From Deltaproteobacteria bacterium Ga0077550 (GTDB lineage Bacteria > Myxococcota_A > Polyangia > Nannocystales > Nannocystaceae): a stretch of 45,987 bases of DNA. Made by a program: the position numbers and the translations under genes. The stretch lies in the NCBI GenBank assembly GCA_001464385.1, contig LNFB01000172.1, positions 1 through 45,987 of the forward strand, in the 5' to 3' direction. This document shows positions 40,965-45,987 of the stretch, in pieces. The notes beneath the pieces were generated by a model that made no database searches, was not told the origin of the DNA, and saw only the letters and a list, made by a program, of their open reading frames with translations. Within the stretch, counting starts at the first letter, position 1; each line of letters opens with the position of its first letter.

Positions 40965-42161
40965 TCAGCCGATGATCATGTCCTCGCGCTTGGCGCTCGT
41001 GCCCGCGGCGAACCGACCGGGATCCCACCGCGCGAGCATCGGGTGGCGCTCCTGGTGGACGATGAACTGCGCGAGCAGCCGGCCGACCGCCGGCGCCATC
41101 ATGAAGCCGTGGCCGGTGAAGCCACACACCTGCAGCAGCGCGGGGACCCCCGGCGACGGCCCGACGATCGCCTCGCCGTCGGGCGACACGTCGTAGGGGC
41201 CGGCCCACTGCCGCAGCACCTTCAGCGACCCGAAGCGGGGCACGAGGGACACCAGCGTGGCGCCGAGGTGCGCGAGGAACTGCAGCGACGAGCGCTGGTC
41301 CACGTGCGTGCCGGTGTCGTGGCTGCCGGGCATCGTGATGCCGGCGACGATCTCGCCGCGGGTGCTCTGGGAGAAGTACAGGCCCGACTGCAGATCGACC
41401 ACCAGCGGATCGAGGCACGGCTTCAGCGGCTCTGTCGACAGGATCTCGTGGCGGTGGGGCCGGTTGGGCAGCTCGATGCCGAGCGAGCGGTTGAGATCGT
41501 GCGACCACGCGCCCGAGGCGTTGACGACGATGCCCGCGTACAGGCTCTCGCCGGTCGACAGCCGCAGGCGCAGGCCGTCGCGCTCGGGCTCGGCCGCGAT
41601 CGCGGCGGTGTGGGTGCGGACGATGACGCCCTTGCGGATCGCCTGGCCGGCGTAGCCCCACACGAACGGCCAGGGGAAGACCACGCCGTCCTCGGCGTTG
41701 AACGCCGCGAGCCGCACCTGATCGATGTCGAGGTCGGGGACGATCTCGCGGGCCTCCTCGCCGCTCAGCAGCCGCGTCGGCGCACCGATCGCGCGGTGGA
41801 GCTCGGCGTTGCGGCGCAGGCGGGACTCGCCGGCCTCCGTGCGCGCGATGAAGAGATAGCCGCCCTGGCGGAACCAGAGGTTGATGCCGAGCTCCTGCGC
41901 GAGGCCGCGGCAGATCTCGATGCTCTCCATCATGATCCGCACGTTGCCCTCGTCGCCCCACTGCATGCGCACGCCGCCGCCGTTGCGCCCCGACGCGCCG
42001 CTGACGAGGTAGCTGCGCTCGAGGACGACGACGCGCAGGCGCGACGACTGGGCGATGTGGTACGCGGTCGCGAGGCCCATGACGCCGCCGCCGACCACCG
42101 CGACGTCGCAGGCGGGCGGGAGCGCGACGTCGCGGCTGCCGAGGGTTGCCTGCCGGCTCAT
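40965..42161 (-). CDS. SoxB-like FAD subunit of an amine/imino-acid dehydrogenase
   Basis: A 398-residue DAO-fold flavoprotein. The FAD loop is VAVVGGGVMGLATAYHIA at the N-terminus, followed by LERSYLVSGASGRNGGGV and a C-terminal VLRQWAGPYDVSPDGEAIVG and GFTGHGFMMAPAVG. This matches the catalytic beta subunit of heterotetrameric sarcosine oxidase, L-proline or D-hydroxyproline dehydrogenases, and the HcnC-like class. It oxidises a C-N bond; the amine is not determined. Its ATG overlaps the stop of the [2Fe-2S] BFD gene upstream, making a tightly coupled three-gene operon. Confidence 0.85.
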   Translation of the reverse strand: MSRQATLGSRDVALPPACDVAVVGGGVMGLATAYHIAQSSRLRVVVLERSYLVSGASGRNGGGVRMQWGDEGNVRIMMESIEICRGLAQELGINLWFRQGGYLFIARTEAGESRLRRNAELHRAIGAPTRLLSGEEAREIVPDLDIDQVRLAAFNAEDGVVFPWPFVWGYAGQAIRKGVIVRTHTAAIAAEPERDGLRLRLSTGESLYAGIVVNASGAWSHDLNRSLGIELPNRPHRHEILSTEPLKPCLDPLVVDLQSGLYFSQSTRGEIVAGITMPGSHDTGTHVDQRSSLQFLAHLGATLVSLVPRFGSLKVLRQWAGPYDVSPDGEAIVGPSPGVPALLQVCGFTGHGFMMAPAVGRLLAQFIVHQERHPMLARWDPGRFAAGTSAKREDMIIG

Positions 42162-42451
42162 GGTTCGTCCTGGGCCTGGGCCTTCGTCGCCAGGGACGAG
42201 AGCGCCGCGAGGGTGACGGGCTCGGCGGGGGGCCGCGCCGTGAAGGGCTGCACCGCGTCGGCGCCGATCGTGCCGCGATCCAGCAGCAGTCGCACCAGGG
42301 CGACCGTGCACTCCTTGCCCTGGCAGGGCCCGGTGCCGAGGCCGGTGTAGCGCTTGATCTCTTCGACGCTCGCGAGGCCGAGCGCGATCGCGTGATCGAT
42401 CTCGGCGACCGTGACGTCCTCGCAGCGACAGACGAAGATGCGTTGGGTCAT
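42158..42451 (-). CDS. BFD-like [2Fe-2S] small subunit
   Basis: A 97-residue protein with four cysteines in the bacterioferritin-associated-ferredoxin pattern: Cys8 and Cys10 (FVCRCEDVT), Cys43 and Cys48 (GPCQGKEC). This domain is usually fused or separate in heteromeric sarcosine/proline/opine dehydrogenases, where it relays electrons between flavins. Start and stop both overlap neighbours (ATGA on each side), so the three subunits should be made in fixed ratio. It lacks any transmembrane segment. Confidence 0.85.
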   Translation of the reverse strand: MTQRIFVCRCEDVTVAEIDHAIALGLASVEEIKRYTGLGTGPCQGKECTVALVRLLLDRGTIGADAVQPFTARPPAEPVTLAALSSLATKAQAQDEP

Positions 42452-43683
42452 CGGATGGTCCCCTGCCGGTGCGCCGCCACGATCGCCGCCGCGACCCGCT
42501 CGCCGTCGTCGGCCGCGTCCTGGGCGGTGGTGCCGGCGACCTCGCCGCAGGCCCAGAGCGTCCACGGCCCCGCGCCGCAGCGGCCGTCGGCGTCGCGGAC
42601 GACCGCGAAGCCGTCGCCGTTCCACTGCACCTGGGCGCCGGCCTGGCGCGCGAGCTCGGAGGCCGGGGCCGCAGGCGACGCAAGCGCGACGCAGCCGGCC
42701 TCGCGCTTGCCCGAGGAGGTCGCGATCGCCTCGACCCGACCGCCGCCCAGGATCGCCCGGACCTCGTCGGGCGCGAGGGCGTCCGCGCCGAGCGTCGCGG
42801 CGAGCGGGCGGGCGAGGGACGGGGGACCGATCACCACCGTCGGACACGCGAGCACGTCGCCGGTGCGCGCGAGCAGCTCGGCGAGGCCGCGCGCCGCGAG
42901 CACGCCGGGCAGATCGTTGTTGCGAAGCGGCGTCATCACCTCGCGCGCGCCCGTGGCGAGCAGCACGTGCGCGGCCCGATACGTGCGCAGGACGTCCCCG
43001 TCGCCGGCGGTGTCCATCGCGGCGACCAGGCCCTCGGCCGGGTAGACGCCGAAGACCGCGTGGGCGTGCGCCACGGCGGTGCCGAGGTCGTGCTCGCGCC
43101 GCTCGAGGCAGGCGACGTCGAGTCCGGCCGCGCGCAGACGCGAGGCGGCGGCGCGGCCGGATCGACCGCCGCCGATCACGACGACGTCGGGGTGGTGCTC
43201 CTCGCACCGCGCGGGCGCGGCGGGTCGGTCGGGGAGGGTGCCGAGGCCCGCGAGGTTGCGCGCGACCTCCTGCATCACCCGGTTGACCAGCTTGGGCCGG
43301 ACCATGAAGTGGTGGTGATCGAGGTTCGACGCGAACATGCGATCGACCAGCGCGGTCGGGTCGGGCCCACCCGACAACACGCGGTTCTGTGGCTCGACGC
43401 GCATGCCCTCGCGCACCGCGGTGGTGCACGCGCGGCGGTTGGGGACGCCGTCGATGCGCACCAGGCAGGTGCCGCAATCGCCCTGCAGGCAGAACGGGCC
43501 GCGGGGGCGGCGGTACTTGAGGCTGCGGCTGGTCGCGACGACGCCCGCCCGCAGCAGCGCGGCGGTGACGGTGTCGTCCCGGGTGGCGGCGATCGGGCGA
43601 TCGTCGTAGAGGATCGTCAGGCGTCGCTCGGCGGCGAGCGGGGCCGTGTCGCGCGCGCGCAACAGGGGATCGGCACCGAACAT
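42448..43683 (-). CDS. [2Fe-2S]-FAD/NAD subunit of the amine dehydrogenase (SoxA-like, compact)
   Basis: A 411-residue protein. A Fer2_4-type cluster domain is at the N-terminus with Cys65, Cys70, Cys73 and Cys86 ([16 protein letters not shown]). A linker containing [27 protein letters not shown] is typical of SoxA-like proteins. A pyridine-nucleotide-disulfide-type flavin domain starts at [10 protein letters not shown] (171-176 loop). The flavin part is only about 250 residues, shorter than usual, and no aminomethyltransferase domain follows, unlike full sarcosine oxidase SoxA. It probably passes electrons from the SoxB-like subunit to the respiratory chain. A hydrogen-cyanide synthase role (HcnAB-like) is a less likely alternative. 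Confidence 0.8.
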   Translation of the reverse strand: MFGADPLLRARDTAPLAAERRLTILYDDRPIAATRDDTVTAALLRAGVVATSRSLKYRRPRGPFCLQGDCGTCLVRIDGVPNRRACTTAVREGMRVEPQNRVLSGGPDPTALVDRMFASNLDHHHFMVRPKLVNRVMQEVARNLAGLGTLPDRPAAPARCEEHHPDVVVIGGGRSGRAAASRLRAAGLDVACLERREHDLGTAVAHAHAVFGVYPAEGLVAAMDTAGDGDVLRTYRAAHVLLATGAREVMTPLRNNDLPGVLAARGLAELLARTGDVLACPTVVIGPPSLARPLAATLGADALAPDEVRAILGGGRVEAIATSSGKREAGCVALASPAAPASELARQAGAQVQWNGDGFAVVRDADGRCGAGPWTLWACGEVAGTTAQDAADDGERVAAAIVAAHRQGTIR

Positions 43684-43747
43684 GGGTGCCCACGGACGTA
43701 TCAGGAAGCCGTGCAGGCGACAACCATCGGGGCCGTCGACGCGCCGA

Positions 43748-44443
43748 TCACGGGGCGCGCGCGCCGAAGATCGCGGTGCCGATGCGCACGAGCGTCGCGC
43801 CCTCGGCGATCGCCAGCTCGAAGTCGTCGCTCATGCCCATCGACAGCTCGTGCAGCTCGACGCGGGGGCGCGAGGTGGCCGCCTCGGCGTCGCGGAGCCG
43901 TCGCAGCGCGCGGAACTGGCGGCGCAGCGCCTCGGGCGGCCCCATCTCGGGGATCAGCATGAGGCCGGCGCAGCGCAGCGCCTCGCAGGCCGCGACGCCG
44001 TCGAGCAGCGCGGGGAGCTCCGCGGGCGAGACGCCGGACTTGCCGGCTTCGCCCGCGACGTTGACCTGCACGAGCACCGCTTGCACGACGTTGGCCTCGC
44101 GGGCGCGGCGATCGAGCGCGGTGAGGAGCGAGGGTCGATCGAGCGTCTGGACCAGGGCGCAGCCCACGACGCGCTTGGCCTTGTTGCTCTGCACCGGCCC
44201 GATCATGTGCCAGCGCACGCGTGCGTCGGTGATCGCCGCGCGCTTGGCCTCGAGCTCCTGGGCGTAGTTCTCGCCGAAATCGGTGAGGCCGGCGGCGAGG
44301 GCCGCCTCGATCGCCGCCGCAGGGTGGAGCTTGCTGACCGCGACGAGGCGAACCGGCCCGCCCCCGGCCGCCCGCGCCGCGGCGTCGATGCGCTCGAGGA
44401 TCGCCGCGGCACGGCCCGCGATCGTGTCCGGCACCGCGCTCAT
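43748..44443 (-). CDS. yggS: YggS-family PLP homeostasis protein
   Basis: A 231-residue protein, the usual length. PLP Lys38 is in [52 protein letters not shown] and VRIGTAIFG are the family landmarks. YggS/PLPBP binds PLP and keeps its cellular level safe, without known catalytic activity. The start overlaps the maf stop (ATGA). It stands upstream of the amine dehydrogenase and in the same run as a DUF167 (YggU) domain, a frequent companion. Confidence 0.95.
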   Translation of the reverse strand: MSAVPDTIAGRAAAILERIDAAARAAGGGPVRLVAVSKLHPAAAIEAALAAGLTDFGENYAQELEAKRAAITDARVRWHMIGPVQSNKAKRVVGCALVQTLDRPSLLTALDRRAREANVVQAVLVQVNVAGEAGKSGVSPAELPALLDGVAACEALRCAGLMLIPEMGPPEALRRQFRALRRLRDAEAATSRPRVELHELSMGMSDDFELAIAEGATLVRIGTAIFGARAP

Positions 44444-45033
44444 GCTCCGCCCCGCACGCCGAGCTCGGCGAGTCGCACGACGACCTCGGCGAGCGGCAGC
44501 CCGACCACGGCCGTGTACGAGCCCTCGATGCGGGTGACGAACGCGGCGGCGATCCCTTGGATGCCATAGGCGCCGGCCTTGTCGCGCCACTCGTCGCTCG
44601 CGAGGTAGGCGGCTTGCTCGGCGTCATCGAGCGCGCGCATCCACACCCGCGTGGTGACGTCGTGGACCTCGGTGGGGATGGCCCCGGTCAGGGCGAAGGC
44701 CGTCGTCACGAGGTGCACGCCCCCGGCGAGGCGTCGCAGCATCGCGCGGGCCTCGGCGGCGTCGACCGCCTTGCCGAGGACGGCGAGATCGTCGTCGCAC
44801 CACACGACCGTGTCGGAGCCCAGGACGATCGCGTCGGGCGTCGCGACCGCCTCGGCCTTCTGTTGCGCGAGGCGGCGCGCGAGCGCGATGGGGTGCTCGC
44901 CGGCGGCCGGGGTCTCGTCGCAGTCGGAGACGCGGCGTTCGAAGCGCAGCCCGACGCGCGCGAGCAGCTCGGCGCGGCGCGGTGACGCCGACGCGAGGAC
45001 CAGCGGAGTCGGTTCTCGGGCCACGGCGCGCAT
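44440..45033 (-). CDS. maf: Maf-family nucleotide pyrophosphatase
   Basis: A 197-residue protein, normal length. The N-terminal LVLASASPRRAELLARVG contains the SASPRR signature (15-20), followed by VLGSDTVVW and WRDKAGAYGIQGIAAAFV. Maf enzymes hydrolyse dTTP/UTP or modified pyrimidine nucleotides to the monophosphate and have been linked to control of septation. ATG 45033 is chosen over a TTG at 45060. It heads the leftward run 45.0-37.2 kb and is divergent from a secreted hypothetical, 52 bases away. Confidence 0.95.
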   Translation of the reverse strand: MRAVAREPTPLVLASASPRRAELLARVGLRFERRVSDCDETPAAGEHPIALARRLAQQKAEAVATPDAIVLGSDTVVWCDDDLAVLGKAVDAAEARAMLRRLAGGVHLVTTAFALTGAIPTEVHDVTTRVWMRALDDAEQAAYLASDEWRDKAGAYGIQGIAAAFVTRIEGSYTAVVGLPLAEVVVRLAELGVRGGA

Positions 45034-45085
45034 CGTCGGTCGAGGGGCCGGCGGACACAAGCGGATCCGCTACCCTCGATCGCGC

Positions 45086-45928
45086 ATGGTCCACCGCCCC
45101 TCCCTGGTGTCGATCGTTGGATTCGCCGTCGCCGTCGCCGCCGTGCCCGCGGTGGTCGGCCCGCTCGCCGAGCTCGCGGCGGTCGATCCGCCCGGCCGCG
45201 ATGTCGCGCCGGCCGCGACCGATCGCCTCGTCGGGCTGTGGAGCGCGAACGCAGCGGGGGGCGCGGGCGCTCCGGTGCGCTTCTACTACTTCCACGGCGA
45301 CGGCCACGGGTTGCTCCGCTACGGCCGCGTCGGCCTGACCAACACCAACAGCTTCGACTACGAGATCGACGGCGATCTCGTGACGATCGTGTTCCGCAAG
45401 ACCGGCGAGCGCCACCGCGTCCCGTTCCACATCGAAGCCGGTGCCGCGCCCGTGCTCGTGTTCGACGGCGATCCCAAGTACGGCGGCACCACCCGTTACG
45501 TCCAGGTGCGCCCCGAGCCGGTGGAGCCCCACGCGACGTGCGACGGGGCTCCGGTGGCGGGTCGACTCTGGATGGACCGCACCGCGTTCGCGACCGGCGG
45601 CTACGGCTTCGGGCTCTACCAGCTGCGCTGCGCCGGCATCGACGGCCGCGGCACCGGCTGGTTCCACCGCGGCGACTTCGACGACTGGACCACGGAGTCG
45701 TTGGTGTATCGCCTCGTCGGCGACGGCATCGAGCTGGAGTTCGCCAGCGGCCACGGCGTCGAGAAGAGCGCGCTGCGGGTCGACGGTGTCGAGCCCCGCA
45801 CGCTGAGCCTCGCCGAGGATCCGCGGGACTTCTGGCACCCGCATCGCTACGTCGACGTCGGGCCGTCGTTCGGGGCGCTGGACCCGGGCGCGCCGATGAC
45901 CTGGGCGCTGACCGACGGCGCGCGCTGA
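45086..45928 (+). CDS. Secreted hypothetical protein
   Basis: A 280-residue protein from ATG 45086 with a hydrophobic N-terminus (VSIVGFAVAVAAVPAVVGPL) as signal peptide or anchor. The body is beta-rich with repeated aromatic/Gly/Asp segments: RFYYFHGDGHGLLRYGRVGL, YEIDGDLVTIVFRKTGE and GYGFGLYQLRCAGI. The first part resembles a lipocalin-like beta sheet that reports a quantity after LVGLW (as in lipocalin/DUF small domains); I cannot name a family. Two cysteines may pair. It is the last complete gene. Confidence 0.65.
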   Translation: MVHRPSLVSIVGFAVAVAAVPAVVGPLAELAAVDPPGRDVAPAATDRLVGLWSANAAGGAGAPVRFYYFHGDGHGLLRYGRVGLTNTNSFDYEIDGDLVTIVFRKTGERHRVPFHIEAGAAPVLVFDGDPKYGGTTRYVQVRPEPVEPHATCDGAPVAGRLWMDRTAFATGGYGFGLYQLRCAGIDGRGTGWFHRGDFDDWTTESLVYRLVGDGIELEFASGHGVEKSALRVDGVEPRTLSLAEDPRDFWHPHRYVDVGPSFGALDPGAPMTWALTDGAR

Positions 45929-45935
45929 AGCGCCA

Positions 45936-45957
45936 GCGTCGCGCGAACTAGCGACGC
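45936..45957. terminator. Hairpin after the last complete gene
   Basis: GCGTCGC and GCGACGC form a perfect 7-bp stem with an 8-base loop, starting 8 bases after the stop of the secreted hypothetical. A possible minus-strand stop (TAG at 45948-45950) lies inside the loop, so it may serve two convergent genes. No T-run is present. Confidence 0.35.
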
Positions 45958-45987
45958 GTCGCCGAGGAGATCACGTCGACGTCGACG
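45948..45987 (-). CDS. Possible C-terminal tail of a gene beyond the right edge
   Basis: The minus-strand frame reads 12 open codons (VDVDVISSATRR) to a TAG at 45948-45950. Convergent packing and the hairpin around it fit a gene end, but so short a frame carries little statistical weight. Confidence 0.25.
   Translation of the reverse strand, partial: VDVDVISSATRR

Noticed and set aside
40965..43683. Annotating the dehydrogenase operon outright as hydrogen cyanide synthase (hcnABC)
   Set aside because: The beta subunit looks closer to SoxB/proline-dehydrogenase types and the domain fusion differs from HcnAB; the substrate cannot be settled from sequence.
37032..45950. An identical 13-mer (GTCGCGCGAACTA) at 37032-37044 and 45938-45950, as a possible shared regulatory element
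   Set aside because: In 46 kb of GC-rich sequence several 13-base coincidences are expected by chance, and the two sites differ in context.

Overview
The window is very GC-rich, densely packed chromosomal DNA from a bacterium most like a myxobacterium (Myxococcota). I infer this from a MYXO-CTERM-type C-terminal tag on one secreted protein, a Ser/Thr kinase with a long helical-repeat tail, vWA and SurA/DsbA-type lipoproteins, and two promoter sites resembling the Myxococcus xanthus LexA box as I remember it. The order Nannocystales is my best guess; this is inference, since no rRNA is present. I saw no tRNA, rRNA, CRISPR array, insertion sequence or phage gene, and no gene-free stretch reaches 300 bases.

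Layout. 1-6.7 kb: a cysteine-dioxygenase/flavoprotein fusion cut by the left edge, a GNAT acetyltransferase, two overlapping hotdog thioesterases, a DUF481 outer-membrane protein divergent from a LysR regulator, an ABM-domain membrane protein and a small NADP-binding reductase. 6.7-17 kb: imuB, a double-domain CDP-alcohol phosphatidyltransferase, a secreted hypothetical, an orphan DNA methyltransferase, an RNB-family RNase, a SurA-DsbA lipoprotein, a vWA lipoprotein, imuA and a small conserved-looking ORF. imuB and imuA are 8 kb apart, yet each carries a LexA-like box at nearly the same distance from its start, so they look like one split SOS mutagenesis module.

17-26 kb: a Ser/Thr kinase, rlmE, a stand-alone rplC with its own promoter, a HEAT-repeat protein, holB, pspA and a polytopic membrane protein. 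26-34 kb: a papain-like protease, the MYXO-CTERM protein, a small helical protein, an SctJ/FliF-like lipoprotein, a FliA-like sigma factor overlapping a PilZ gene, a small lipoprotein and a membrane gluzincin with a repeat tail. The sctJ/fliA/pilZ group looks like a relic or rewired piece of a flagellar or type III secretion locus.

34-46 kb: thrC, gltA, then a long leftward run: maf, yggS, a three-gene [2Fe-2S]/FAD amine or imino-acid dehydrogenase, an HDOD protein, a D-threonine aldolase/D-serine dehydratase-like PLP enzyme, and a DUF167 (YggU) domain that reads in frame into a lipoprotein. Many joints in this run are 4-bp ATGA overlaps. maf, yggS and yggU are often neighbours in bacteria, so the redox and PLP genes appear inserted in, or built into, that neighbourhood. 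A secreted hypothetical and possibly a gene tail close the window.
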